Part shown: piece by piece, positions 1 to 8,545 of the stretch
Numbering within the stretch: position 1 is the first letter of the stretch
Layout of the letters: each line of letters starts with the position of its first letter
NCBI GenBank assembly: GCA_043777755.1
Contig: JAYWHK010000242.1
Coordinates: 1-21,388 of the forward strand
Length of the DNA stretch: 21,388 bases
Origin: CANHEE01 sp043777755
Lineage (GTDB): Bacteria; Bacteroidota; Bacteroidia; Chitinophagales; Saprospiraceae
Direction of reading: 5' to 3'
Position numbers and translations under genes: made by a program
Notes under the pieces: generated by a model
Seen by the model: the letters and a program-made list of their open reading frames with translations, nothing else
Told to the model about the DNA's origin: nothing
The model's database searches: none

Positions 1-40
1 ATTTCCTTAGCGTTGGCATTAATGCCAACGCTAAGGAAAT
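1..40. repeat. Perfect 40-bp palindrome at window edge
   Basis: Bases 1-20 are the exact reverse complement of bases 21-40, so the segment can form a 20-bp hairpin or cruciform with no loop. A T/A-rich stretch follows on the + strand, so it could terminate a gene lying left of the window. It could also be a mobile palindrome of the REP/REPIN kind seen elsewhere here. The palindrome starts at base 1, so it may extend further left. Confidence 0.7.
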
Positions 41-100
41 TTTATTTATACATATTAAAATTCATCATATTTCGGCATGGTATTTGGTTTTTGTAAATAT

Positions 101-127
101 GATTTTCAAATGTCCCTTTTGAAAATC
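101..127. repeat. 10-bp inverted repeat upstream of the adhesin gene
   Basis: Arms GATTTTCAAA (101-110) and TTTGAAAATC (118-127) are perfect complements around a 7-nt loop, 40 bp before the start codon at 167. It may be an operator or a 5' leader hairpin. I found no convincing TAnnTTTG promoter box around it, so its role is open. Confidence 0.4.
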
Positions 128-166
128 TAATGTTATTTATTTGAAACCGAACATATTTGACTATTT

Positions 167-3100
167 ATGACAACTAATTTGACCCTTGGTTTGCGCAAGA
201 TTAAACCTTATTGGCACATCATTATGATGCCAGTGATGATGATTTTGACGCTTATTATCCTTTCTTTTCAAACAGCCCGAGCAGAAGGCTCTGCTGATTT
301 CCTCATTTGGCCTGGCAAACGCCTTTTCCTTAGCACCGACGAGAAACAACAACTCAAAGTTTTTGCCAAAGTTGGCGAACACATCAATGTTGGTTCGAGT
401 CACGTTGCTATTTCGGGCGGTACGATTAAGGTCTATTCCCCTTCAGGCATTTTACTAAAAACTTTTGATGGTGCTGATGGCAAAACCGCTATCATGTTTG
501 ACAGCAATCAGGAAAAAGCTGGCCCTACGGGCGAAGGCTCTAAAAAAGACGGCGGTTATATTCCTGGCGTTATAAGTGCTTCAGAAACAGGTATTTATAC
601 GGTTCTTTTTGAATTTCCAGGTTATGAATTGAAAAAATTTGCCAACTTGGAAATGCAGCAAGCATGGACTCGTGCTGCAAATCAGCCAACGATTATGCGT
701 GTCATCACTGGTTACGACATCACTGTTTCACAAAACGGTGCTGGAAATGCTGTTGGAAGCAACCTTCTCAAAGGTCGTGTCTATACTAACGAACACATTT
801 CGGCAGTGAATGAAAATGGCAATTTGGTAAATCCAAGCTACTATATTTTGACCAATGATGGTTATCAGTACTATATTGATTTTGTAAATGTTGATCCTTG
901 GGGCTTTCCTATTTCTTCCAGCTCAAAAGGTTTGGTCAATAAAAATATGAAAGGTGCGTACAAATCAATGAGCCAAGATACCTATTCTCGCAATGGCGAC
1001 CCGACGACTTGGCTTCCGAATAAGTATTATTTTTACGACCCACAAGCACAAGATTATAACAATGTAATCAATAATAAAATATTTTTCTCACCTCCAAATC
1101 CTGATATGCCAAGCAAGGCGAAGGTGACAGATGTGTTTAGAAACAATACGCACGAAACGTGGCTTTTTAACAATCCAAAAGATGCCACAGAGTTTAAAGC
1201 ATTTGAGTTCAAATCCGCTACAGCAGGTTGCAAAGGCAATATGATTGTACCTGGAAAAGGTGGTTTTATCAAATTTACAAGCAATTTTGTTGGCGATATG
1301 ATTTTTCGTGTAGATTTGAACAGCAATGGTGATTTTTACGATGTGATGGATTTGGCTTTTCCAAAAACACTAAAAGCTGGTGTGGATAGTGTTTTTTGGG
1401 ATGGAAATTATGGCAACGGAACACCTGTTGCGCTCACTCCTTCTTTCCAATTTAATTTTATGACAGACATTCAAGGTGGAGAAATCCACATTATGATGTT
1501 TGACATTGAAAATAATCCTGGCGGTATCAAATTCAAGCGTTTGAATGGACTTGGTGCGCCTGATTCCACTTTTTATTATGACCACTCCGCAGTTGGCGGT
1601 GGTGTAAGTGGAGGCGGAACTTCTGGTAAAGCAAAAGAAACGACAACACCTTACACGTACATGAACAATTGGGGAAACCTCAAAATGTTGGATTATTGGG
1701 CGTATGTCAATAAATCTTTGACTTTTACAAATAATTTGACCATTGCAGTAGTTGGCGATTGTGTGCCTGTGCCACCTGTAGTTCCTGGAATTGACAGCGA
1801 CAACGATAAGGTTACGAATACTGTGGACTTGGACGATGATAACGATGGCGTTTCTGATGCCATGGAATATTGCCATACAGTAGGCGGAGGTTTTACTTGT
1901 CTTCCTGGCGGAAAAGACCCAAGTGGCGATGAAGACAAAGATGCTATTCCGAATTACCTTGATGCAAAAGACAATGCCGTTCCTAACAATATGTTGGACG
2001 CTAACAACGACGGAAAATGCGATTTTATCAATCCTTTATACGATACAGATGGTGATCAAGTTCCTGATTTTTTAGATTTAGATGCTGACAATGACGGTAT
2101 TACAGACTTAGCCGAAGCTGGGCATAAACAACCTGATATTGACGGAAATGGTGTTGTTGATGGTTTGCCTAATGTGTTTGGAATCAATGGTTTATACGAT
2201 TTAATTGATTCAAATCCAAGTAGTTTGACAGCTCAAATTACTTACATTCCAATAGATTATGACAATGACAAATATCCTGACCACGACGATTTGGACTCAG
2301 ATAACGACGGTATCAATGACTTGGCAGAACAACTTTATACTGCCTCTGACATTGACAACGATGGTCGTTTGGACAATCCTTCACCCGTCAATAATTTGAC
2401 CGCTTCGCAAGGTTTGAATCCATTGATTGATCCTGCAAAAACAGCGAAACCAATTCCAAATCCTTTGGATTTTGATAAAGATGGTATCCCTGATTGGCAC
2501 GACCACGATTCTGACAATGATGGAATCATGGACGTAGTAGAAGCTGACCGCCCTGAAAATGATCCTGACAACAATGGTTTTTTGGGTACTGGAAAAATAC
2601 CAAACACCGACCAAAATGGCAAAGTTTATGACATCACCAATCCAAATATCAAATCTACTTCTGATGTTCGTGATACAGATGGTGATTTAACACCAGATTT
2701 TCACGATAAAGATTCGGACAATGACAATTTGTTAGATACTTACGAAGCGGATATTCCAGACAGTGACCTCGACGGCGTGATTGGAATTGGCAATCCTTCT
2801 GTTAATCTTTTGGGTGTTGTGTTAGGCGCAAACTCCAAACCAACAGATACTGACAAAGATGGAAAACCAGATTTTCGTGATTTAGACAGTGACAACGATA
2901 CACTTTTGGATAAAAACGAGTGTAATTCTATGCCTTGCGTAGATTTAGATAAAGATAACAAACCTGCTTTCCGTGACGATGACCGTGACAACGATGGACT
3001 TTGGGACGGTTACGAATGTACTTCGGCTGGCATCGCTTGCGAAGACACAGACCAAGATGGAACGCCCGATGTGGACGATTTAGATTCTGACAACGATACA

Positions 3101-4750
3101 CTTCCTGATGCAACTGAATGTGGCAATCAATCGAAAACTTGTTCTGACATTGACAGTGATGGCAAGCCTGCGTTCCGTGATGCTGACCGTGATGGCGATG
3201 GACTTTGGGACGGCTACGAATGTACTACTAAAGGTATCGCTTGTGAAGATACTGACAACGATGGAAAACCTGATGTGGACGACTTAGATTCTGACAACGA
3301 CACTCTTTCTGACGCTTCGGAATGTGGCAATCAATCAAAATCTTGTTCTGACATTGACAACGATGGCAAACCTGCGTTCCGTGACATCGACCGTGACGGC
3401 GATGGACTTTGGGACGGCTATGAGTGTACTTCTGGCGGCGTTGCTTGCGAAGACACCGACAAAGATGGTACGCCTGATGTTGATGATTTAGATTCTGACA
3501 ATGACTCACTTCCTGATGCTACCGAGTGTGGCAATCAATCAAAAAACTGTTCTGATATTGATGGTGATGGCAAACCTGCGTTCCGTGACATTGACCGTGA
3601 CGGTGATGGCATTGACGATGGTTACGAATGTTCTACAAAAGGAATTGCTTGCGAAGATACTGACAAAGACGGTACGCCTGATGTTGATGATTTAGATTCT
3701 GACAACGATGGTCTTCCTGACAAATATGAGTGCGGATTGGCGAATAATTGCCCTGATTTTGACAAAGATGGAATCCCCGATTTCCGTGATTTGGACACTG
3801 ATGGCGATGGTAAACCAGACAAAGTAGAATGTCCAACTGGCGCACCTTGCGGCGATTTGGACAGCGACGGTTTCCCGAATTTTAGAGATATTAACTGCGA
3901 TAGAACCTTGGATTTGCCAATTTTAGTTTATCAAACGCCAATTTGTAATGGTTTTATCAATATTGATATAAAAAACAATTACCCGAATGTGGACAGAATC
4001 GTTTGGATAAATGGCGTTGGCGATACACTTTCAAAGTCTTCTCAAAAAAACTTGACTTTGGCAGCGGACAGCCCTGATGCAATTCCTCCTTACAGCGCAA
4101 AAGTTTATGACAAAGATGGTTGTCGCTCGAATCTTTCTGAAAAAGCAAATATTAAAGTCAATATTTTGCCAAAAAATGTAAAATTATTGGCAAATGACGA
4201 CAAGGCAATGGGCAAAGAGAATACTTCTTTTATCATTAATGTTTTAGAAAATGACAAAACCGATGCGCAAAACGAGTGGACAATTTCCATCGCAACAGGG
4301 CCCGCAAATGGCAAGGCAATTGTTCAAAACAATCAAATCACTTATATGCCAAACAATGGCTTTTTTGGAGATGATTATTTTGAATATAAAATATGTTACA
4401 AAGAGTGCGCTGACATTTGCAAATCTGCAAAAGTAATACTCAACGTAGAAACCATCAAGGACAATCCTGACCCAAGTGAAGACTGTACCGTTCCGAATAT
4501 TTTTACGCCAAATGGCGATGGTGCAAATGATTTTATAAAAATAAAATGTATTGAATCTTTCAAAAATTCAGAATTTAAAGTATTCAACCGTTGGGGCAGC
4601 GAAGTGTATAGCGCACAACCTTACAACAACGATTGGGAAGGTACTTACAACAACGAAAAATTGCCTTCTGGAACATATTACTACATCTTCAAACCTGATG
4701 TGGACGGCAAAGAATGTCAAATAGGCTATATTACACTATTGAGGAATTAA
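167..4750 (+). CDS. Large T9SS-secreted surface protein with thrombospondin type 3 repeats and type B (CHU_C) sorting domain
   Basis: This 1527-aa protein is predicted to be exported and displayed on the cell surface, probably as an adhesin or gliding-related filament. A hydrophobic N-terminal segment (about residues 17-36) ends in an ARA site at 37-39, consistent with Sec signal cleavage. Residues 40 to about 540 form an unrecognised beta-rich head. From about 543 to 1244 there are many DxDxDG calcium-binding loops of the thrombospondin type 3 kind, the last third with paired cysteines. A cadherin-like/Ig-like domain lies near 1340-1430. Residues 1440-1527 (motif IFTPNGDGANDF, then FNRWG and WEG, ending ITLLRN) are a gliding motility-associated C-terminal domain, the type B T9SS sorting signal. 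Type B cargo usually depends on a dedicated PorP/SprF protein, and one is encoded next at 5224. The start is the first ATG and keeps basic residues ahead of the hydrophobic core. The exact biological role is unknown. Confidence 0.9.
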   Translation: MTTNLTLGLRKIKPYWHIIMMPVMMILTLIILSFQTARAEGSADFLIWPGKRLFLSTDEKQQLKVFAKVGEHINVGSSHVAISGGTIKVYSPSGILLKTFDGADGKTAIMFDSNQEKAGPTGEGSKKDGGYIPGVISASETGIYTVLFEFPGYELKKFANLEMQQAWTRAANQPTIMRVITGYDITVSQNGAGNAVGSNLLKGRVYTNEHISAVNENGNLVNPSYYILTNDGYQYYIDFVNVDPWGFPISSSSKGLVNKNMKGAYKSMSQDTYSRNGDPTTWLPNKYYFYDPQAQDYNNVINNKIFFSPPNPDMPSKAKVTDVFRNNTHETWLFNNPKDATEFKAFEFKSATAGCKGNMIVPGKGGFIKFTSNFVGDMIFRVDLNSNGDFYDVMDLAFPKTLKAGVDSVFWDGNYGNGTPVALTPSFQFNFMTDIQGGEIHIMMFDIENNPGGIKFKRLNGLGAPDSTFYYDHSAVGGGVSGGGTSGKAKETTTPYTYMNNWGNLKMLDYWAYVNKSLTFTNNLTIAVVGDCVPVPPVVPGIDSDNDKVTNTVDLDDDNDGVSDAMEYCHTVGGGFTCLPGGKDPSGDEDKDAIPNYLDAKDNAVPNNMLDANNDGKCDFINPLYDTDGDQVPDFLDLDADNDGITDLAEAGHKQPDIDGNGVVDGLPNVFGINGLYDLIDSNPSSLTAQITYIPIDYDNDKYPDHDDLDSDNDGINDLAEQLYTASDIDNDGRLDNPSPVNNLTASQGLNPLIDPAKTAKPIPNPLDFDKDGIPDWHDHDSDNDGIMDVVEADRPENDPDNNGFLGTGKIPNTDQNGKVYDITNPNIKSTSDVRDTDGDLTPDFHDKDSDNDNLLDTYEADIPDSDLDGVIGIGNPSVNLLGVVLGANSKPTDTDKDGKPDFRDLDSDNDTLLDKNECNSMPCVDLDKDNKPAFRDDDRDNDGLWDGYECTSAGIACEDTDQDGTPDVDDLDSDNDTLPDATECGNQSKTCSDIDSDGKPAFRDADRDGDGLWDGYECTTKGIACEDTDNDGKPDVDDLDSDNDTLSDASECGNQSKSCSDIDNDGKPAFRDIDRDGDGLWDGYECTSGGVACEDTDKDGTPDVDDLDSDNDSLPDATECGNQSKNCSDIDGDGKPAFRDIDRDGDGIDDGYECSTKGIACEDTDKDGTPDVDDLDSDNDGLPDKYECGLANNCPDFDKDGIPDFRDLDTDGDGKPDKVECPTGAPCGDLDSDGFPNFRDINCDRTLDLPILVYQTPICNGFINIDIKNNYPNVDRIVWINGVGDTLSKSSQKNLTLAADSPDAIPPYSAKVYDKDGCRSNLSEKANIKVNILPKNVKLLANDDKAMGKENTSFIINVLENDKTDAQNEWTISIATGPANGKAIVQNNQITYMPNNGFFGDDYFEYKICYKECADICKSAKVILNVETIKDNPDPSEDCTVPNIFTPNGDGANDFIKIKCIESFKNSEFKVFNRWGSEVYSAQPYNNDWEGTYNNEKLPSGTYYYIFKPDVDGKECQIGYITLLRN
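2921..3898 (+). repeat. Ten tandem ~102-bp units inside the adhesin gene, arranged as an alternating 204-bp dimer
   Basis: The coding sequence repeats with a 204-bp period; the TGTGGCAATCAATC segment recurs at 3118, 3322 and 3526. Each period encodes two related 34-residue units (A and B). Each unit opens with a cysteine pair, mostly C-x6-C (CGNQSKTC, CTTKGIAC), followed by two DxDxDG-type calcium loops. Ten units can be counted from residue 919 to 1244; the first and last two have diverged (CNSMPC, CGLANNC, CPTGAPC). The central copies are very alike at the DNA level, so copy number could change by recombination. Confidence 0.9.
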
Positions 4751-4763
4751 GACCTCTCCTAAA

Positions 4764-4782
4764 TCCTCTCCAAAGGAGAGGA
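4764..4782. repeat. Short GC-rich hairpin after the adhesin gene
   Basis: Arms TCCTCTCC and GGAGAGGA are separated by AAA, 13 bp after the stop codon at 4750. A similar CCTCTC...GAGAGG pairing occurs at the ends of the element between cas1 and cas2. It may act as a weak terminator for the adhesin gene, or may be a member of a dispersed intergenic repeat family. Confidence 0.6.
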
Positions 4783-4831
4783 CTTTTAGAGTCGTGCTTT
4801 TCAAAAATTACTCGTTTTCAAAAAAATTAAT

Positions 4832-5088
4832 TATACTGTAACGCATAAGATTTTACCCTTAAAAACGAAAATATAGCAAATCTACAGCACTTTGTCATCT
4901 TCAACCATAAAGGTTGAAGAACCAGATAAAAGGTTTTCTCTAAGTTCACGCTTATTGCAAACACTTATTTCGAGTTCTTTTCGTTATCGCTCTCACGAAG
5001 GAGTCCTTTGGACAAAGATGACAAAGTGCTGTAGGTTCTCTAAAATTCATTTTTACTAAAAGTGTAAAACCTAATGCAGATGAGTATA
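4832..5088. mobile_element. MITE-like nested inverted-repeat element (~257 bp)
   Basis: The 473-bp gap between the adhesin and porP/sprF genes is largely filled by a nested inverted repeat. The inner arms (4882-4901 and 5015-5034) are 20-bp perfect complements (CTACAGCACTTTGTCATCTT). The outer arms (4832-4860 and 5060-5088) match imperfectly, sharing TATACT, GCAT, TTTTAC and CTT blocks in the same order. A small hairpin TCAACC/GGTTGA lies just inside the left inner arm. There is no internal ORF and no clear target-site duplication. Size and structure suggest a non-autonomous element, but a structured leader RNA for the next gene is also possible. Confidence 0.5.
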
Positions 5089-5223
5089 GCTAAAATTCGT
5101 GATTAAAAAAATACGCTAAGTTTTACAAAAGTTAATCAAAAGTTTTTTAACTAAAAACAACCCTAATTCCTACGTTAGTAAGTACTTTTAAAAGGAAAAA
5201 TTTAGGATGGGTTTTTATTTCAA

Positions 5224-6138
5224 ATGAAAAAAATACTCTTTTTATCCATACATATATTGTTGGTTTTCAGTATGAAAGCGCAACATGAAAGCCAATACAC
5301 GCATTTTGCATTCAATCGTTTGGCTTACAATCCTGGTTATGCAGGCAGCAAAGATGACTTGACCGTTGGCGGATTGTACCGTCACCAATGGGCAGGAATT
5401 GATGGCGCACCTCGCACCATGAACGCCTTTGTTCATACGCCTTTTTTCAACGGAAAATGTGGTGCAGGACTCAGCCTTTATGCCGACAAAATCGGTGTAA
5501 CGCAGACCTATTCTGGCGCATTGGATTACAGCTACAAAATAAAAATGGCTGGTGGAACGCTCTCTTTGGGCTTGCGTGGCGAAATGGAATACGGCAATTT
5601 TGACCTTTCCAACGCCAATCCAAGTGATGCAATAGACAACGTAATTTCGACCACTGCATCAAGTGCAACACGCCTTGCGCCAAACTTCGGAGCAGGAGCT
5701 TATTTTGCAACAAAACGCTATTATGTAGGTTTTTCAGTGCCAAGATTGCTCAAAAGTCACCTATATCAGTTAAATCCAAAAGGAAAATCTGTTCGCAATA
5801 TGTTTTTGACAGGTGGTGCAGTATTGCCCGTTGGAACAAATGTGAAATTAGTGCCTTCTGCCATGCTAACGTTCAATCCAAGCGCACCATTGGTCGTTGA
5901 TTTGAACGCCAACTTGGTCTTTATGAATACACTTTGGGTTGGCGCATCGCTTCGCCCTGGTGACAGTATTGATGGTATGATTCAGTACCAACTCAGTGGT
6001 CAAACCCGTTTGGGAATGTCTTATGATTTTACAACTTCCGCTTTGCGAAAAAGCTCAAAAGGTAGTTTTGAAATCATGTTGGAACATACTTTTTGCAATT
6101 GCGCAAAAGACAACATCACCAATTTAAGATTTTTTTAA
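5224..6138 (+). CDS. PorP/SprF family T9SS outer-membrane protein
   Basis: This 304-aa protein has a signal peptide (residues 1 to about 19, ending MKAQ). It then shows the PorP/SprF family opening (QYTHFAFNRLAYNPGYAG, residues 24-41, then LYRHQWAGIDGAPRT) and a series of amphipathic beta strands rich in Gly and aromatics, as expected of an outer-membrane barrel. Family knowledge: PorP is part of the T9SS machinery, and SprF-like paralogues are paired with individual type B cargo proteins needed for their export or surface attachment. The gene follows a large type B cargo gene and precedes an OmpA protein, so a dedicated partner (SprF-like) role is more likely than that of the single core PorP. 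The ATG at 5224 is followed directly by a good signal peptide. I saw no clear promoter in the leader. Confidence 0.88.
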   Translation: MKKILFLSIHILLVFSMKAQHESQYTHFAFNRLAYNPGYAGSKDDLTVGGLYRHQWAGIDGAPRTMNAFVHTPFFNGKCGAGLSLYADKIGVTQTYSGALDYSYKIKMAGGTLSLGLRGEMEYGNFDLSNANPSDAIDNVISTTASSATRLAPNFGAGAYFATKRYYVGFSVPRLLKSHLYQLNPKGKSVRNMFLTGGAVLPVGTNVKLVPSAMLTFNPSAPLVVDLNANLVFMNTLWVGASLRPGDSIDGMIQYQLSGQTRLGMSYDFTTSALRKSSKGSFEIMLEHTFCNCAKDNITNLRFF

Positions 6139-6141
6139 ACT

Positions 6142-6164
6142 GGAGTTCGGGTTTCAACCCGAAC
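6142..6164 (+). repeat. REP-like hairpin with GGAG head
   Basis: GGAG (6142-6145) leads into arms GTTCGGGT and ACCCGAAC around a TTCA loop, 4 bp after the porP/sprF stop codon. The same form (GGAG then TTCGG...CCGAAC) occurs twice more at 16760-16813. It could also act as a terminator-like stem, but no T run follows it. Confidence 0.6.
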
Positions 6165-6267
6165 AAAACATAAAAAATCATAAAAATCAGTTTCATCAGT
6201 GTTCCTATCCTGCAAAAGTAGAAATCGAAAATTTATCCCGTTTTTGCATACAAAACACATTTTTTAA

Positions 6268-8226
6268 ATGAAAAAATCAATTTCAACCTTATATATTGCT
6301 TTGTTGGTAAGCAGCTTTTTACAAGCACAAACCATCGAAAAAGCTGAAAAACAATACAAAAATGTGGCTTACACGTCCACAATCAACACCTATAACGCAA
6401 TAGGTGAACCACAAAGCCGTAGCTCTTTGTTACAAATGGCAAACAGTTATCGCTTGAATGGGGACTACGAAAATGCAGAATATTACTACGAAAGTCTGAT
6501 GGGTTTAGACCCTGACCAAGAAGATATTTTGCACTATGCAGAAGTATTGTTGAGCAACGGAAAATGTGAAAAAGCAGTCACTTTTTATGCACAATATCAA
6601 GCAAAATCGAAAGACACAAAACGTTCTTTTATAATATCTTGCGACGATTTGAAGGTTTTTTCTAAAAAAAACATAGATATTCAAGCACTTCAAGGCGCAA
6701 ATACAGAATTTGCTGATTTTTCAGCGATTCCATTCAAAGGCGGTGTCGTTTTGACTTCTACCAAAAAAGCAAGCAATGTTTGCAAAGATTCTTGGACGGG
6801 AACGGCTTATTCTGATTTGTATTACGCAGATGTCAATGAAAACAGCATCAGCGAAATCAAGCCTTTTGGTCCTGAGCTGAATATGCGTTACCACGACGGA
6901 ACGGCAACGTTCAATCGTGCAGGCAATACAATGTATTTTTCTCGAACAAATCCTACTGGAAAAAACACGAGTAATCAGCGTGATTTGAAAATTTTTATTT
7001 CTCATTATAAAAGCGGAACTTGGTCTGATGCTGTGGAATTGCCTTTCAACAGCGACGAATTTAGCAATTGTCACCCAACATTAAGCAACGATGGAAAACG
7101 CCTTTACTTTGCATCAAACCGTGATGGAGGTCAAGGAGGAATGGATTTGTGGCTTACTCGTTTGGAAAATGGACGCTGGTCAGAACCTCAAAATCTGGGC
7201 GCAGAAGTGAACACTTCTGGCAATGAAATTTTCCCTTTTATCAATGAAAAAGAACAATTGTTTTTTGCCTCAAATGGTCACAAAGGAATGGGCGGTTTGG
7301 ATATTTTTTCGGCAGAAAATCAAAACAATGTTTTTGGCAATGTAAAAAATGTAGGAACACCTTTCAATACCTCTATGGACGATTTTTCTTACAGTGAAAA
7401 ATCAGGTGGAGAAGCAGGTTACATCAGTTCTAATCGCAAAAACGGAGCAGGTGCTGACGACATATATTTTTGGAAAAAAAATACAAATACACCTGATAAT
7501 CAAGAAGATAACGATAAGAATAAAATCGTTTTGGCAAAAATAATTTACATTGATGCTGAAACTGGAGCAATTTTGAATAATCCTTTTGTCACTGTTTCTG
7601 GTCCGAATGTAGAGCCAAAAATGGAGCAAAAAAACAACTTTGAACTACCTGTTGTCGCAAGTGGACAATACACTTTGAAAGGCGAATTGGCAGGATATTT
7701 GCCGCATACTTTGACAGTAGAAGGCATTGATTTGGTCAAAACGCCTGAGTATAAAATTCCGCTAACGAAGGAAAAACCTGCGCCAATAGTAAGTACAACA
7801 AAAGCATCATCTTTTGAAGGGAAAATGCTAAAAACAGGTGCTGTAATTGAGTTGCAAGACATTTATTACGACTACAATAAGGCAAATATTCGCATAGATG
7901 CTTCGGCTGGATTGTTGCGATTGGCAGAAGTTATGCTAACACACGAGAGCCTTGAAGTAGAGCTGAGTTCACATACGGATAGTCGTGGAAAATTCGAGTA
8001 TAACATGGATTTGTCGCAACGCAGAGCAAGTGAAGCAGTGACTTATTTGATTTCGAGAGGAATTGCAAGTTCTCGTTTGAAAGCAAAAGGTTATGGCGAA
8101 GCGATGATTACAAACGGTTGTACCGATGGCAAAAACTGCAACGAAGAAGAACACCAACGCAATCGCCGTACAGAAGTACGTGTGTTGAAATTTGAAGAAG
8201 AAGGTGTGAATATAATAAGAAATTAA
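6268..8226 (+). CDS. PorE-like OmpA family protein (TPR, beta-propeller, regulatory-like fold, OmpA C-domain)
   Basis: This 652-aa protein probably links the outer-membrane export machinery to peptidoglycan. Residues 1 to about 20 are a signal peptide ending LQAQ. A TPR-like helical region follows (about 35-130). Then come WD40/PD40-type propeller blades recognisable by repeated LYFASNRDGGQGGMDLW-like strings (about 135-410) and a carboxypeptidase-regulatory-like segment (about 430-500). Last is an OmpA domain (about 525-646) with the peptidoglycan-binding pattern SSHTDSRG ... NMDLSQRRA ... NRRTEVRV. This order matches that described for PorE of the T9SS. PorE is a lipoprotein, but here the signal peptide has no lipobox cysteine. 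The gene follows the PorP/SprF gene by 129 bp in the same direction, and such trios are common next to type B cargo in Bacteroidetes. An intrinsic terminator lies at 8391-8426. Confidence 0.85.
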   Translation: MKKSISTLYIALLVSSFLQAQTIEKAEKQYKNVAYTSTINTYNAIGEPQSRSSLLQMANSYRLNGDYENAEYYYESLMGLDPDQEDILHYAEVLLSNGKCEKAVTFYAQYQAKSKDTKRSFIISCDDLKVFSKKNIDIQALQGANTEFADFSAIPFKGGVVLTSTKKASNVCKDSWTGTAYSDLYYADVNENSISEIKPFGPELNMRYHDGTATFNRAGNTMYFSRTNPTGKNTSNQRDLKIFISHYKSGTWSDAVELPFNSDEFSNCHPTLSNDGKRLYFASNRDGGQGGMDLWLTRLENGRWSEPQNLGAEVNTSGNEIFPFINEKEQLFFASNGHKGMGGLDIFSAENQNNVFGNVKNVGTPFNTSMDDFSYSEKSGGEAGYISSNRKNGAGADDIYFWKKNTNTPDNQEDNDKNKIVLAKIIYIDAETGAILNNPFVTVSGPNVEPKMEQKNNFELPVVASGQYTLKGELAGYLPHTLTVEGIDLVKTPEYKIPLTKEKPAPIVSTTKASSFEGKMLKTGAVIELQDIYYDYNKANIRIDASAGLLRLAEVMLTHESLEVELSSHTDSRGKFEYNMDLSQRRASEAVTYLISRGIASSRLKAKGYGEAMITNGCTDGKNCNEEEHQRNRRTEVRVLKFEEEGVNIIRN

Positions 8227-8360
8227 TAATTATTAATACACTGTTTTAAAAGTTTGTTATTGTTTATAATTGTTGTATTGTTTTGGTTTTCAATTAATTA
8301 GAACCATTTCAAACAATAACAAACATTAAATAACTAAAAAAAATAGTGTAATTAATTATT
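8225..8360. repeat. AT-rich nested inverted repeat downstream of the OmpA gene
   Basis: GTTTGTTATTGTTT (8252-8265) is perfectly complementary to 8311-8324. Outside it, 8225-8242 (…AATACACT) matches the reverse complement of 8345-8360 (AGTGTAATTAATTATT) with a small gap. The whole 136-bp segment is therefore an imperfect palindrome starting at the OmpA stop codon. There is no ORF. It may be a MITE-like element or an extended 3' hairpin. Confidence 0.5.
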
Positions 8361-8390
8361 TAAAGATAGGGTCAATCAAATATGTAATGT

Positions 8391-8426
8391 AAATGACGTT
8401 CTTCGCAAGGAGGCGTCATTTTTTTT
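8391..8426 (+). terminator. Intrinsic terminator facing the CRISPR locus
   Basis: Arms AAATGACG (8391-8398) and CGTCATTT (8414-8421) enclose a 15-nt loop and run into a T tract to 8426. On the + strand it would end transcripts from the T9SS cassette before they enter the tracrRNA and cas9 region. Confidence 0.8.
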
Positions 8427-8461
8427 GTTACCAAAATTCAAGCCTAATGGTATAGGGTTGC

Positions 8462-8541
8462 AAAAAAAAGCACTACCTCAGCAGTGCTATAGCCTTCCAG
8501 CTTCGGTGTAAAACACCTTATTGTGAAAAGATTAAAATTGG
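8462..8541 (-). ncRNA. tracrRNA of the type II-C CRISPR system
   Basis: Read on the minus strand from about 8541, the first 21 nt (8541-8521) form an anti-repeat. Its reverse complement TTGTGAAAAGATTAAAATTGG matches the crRNA repeat start TTGTGAATTGATTACAAAATTGG: 7 paired bases, a 2x2 internal loop, 5 paired, a 2-nt CA bulge on the crRNA side, then 7 paired. Downstream come a stem GGTGT/ACACC (8517-8505), a small stem AGCU/GGCU with a GGAA loop (8502-8491), and a terminator stem AGCACT/AGTGCT (8488-8469) followed by eight U (to 8462). This is the expected layout of a tracrRNA of about 80 nt that guides RNase III processing and Cas9 binding. It lies divergent from cas9. The 5' end is inferred from the promoter, not measured. 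Confidence 0.9.
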
Positions 8542-8545
8542 ACTG

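Noticed and set aside
1370..1876. 168-aa minus-strand frame, and similar long frames opposite the adhesin repeats
   Set aside because: They are antisense shadows of the adhesin gene; their composition (Arg/His/Cys-rich) and repetition simply mirror the repeats on the coding strand.
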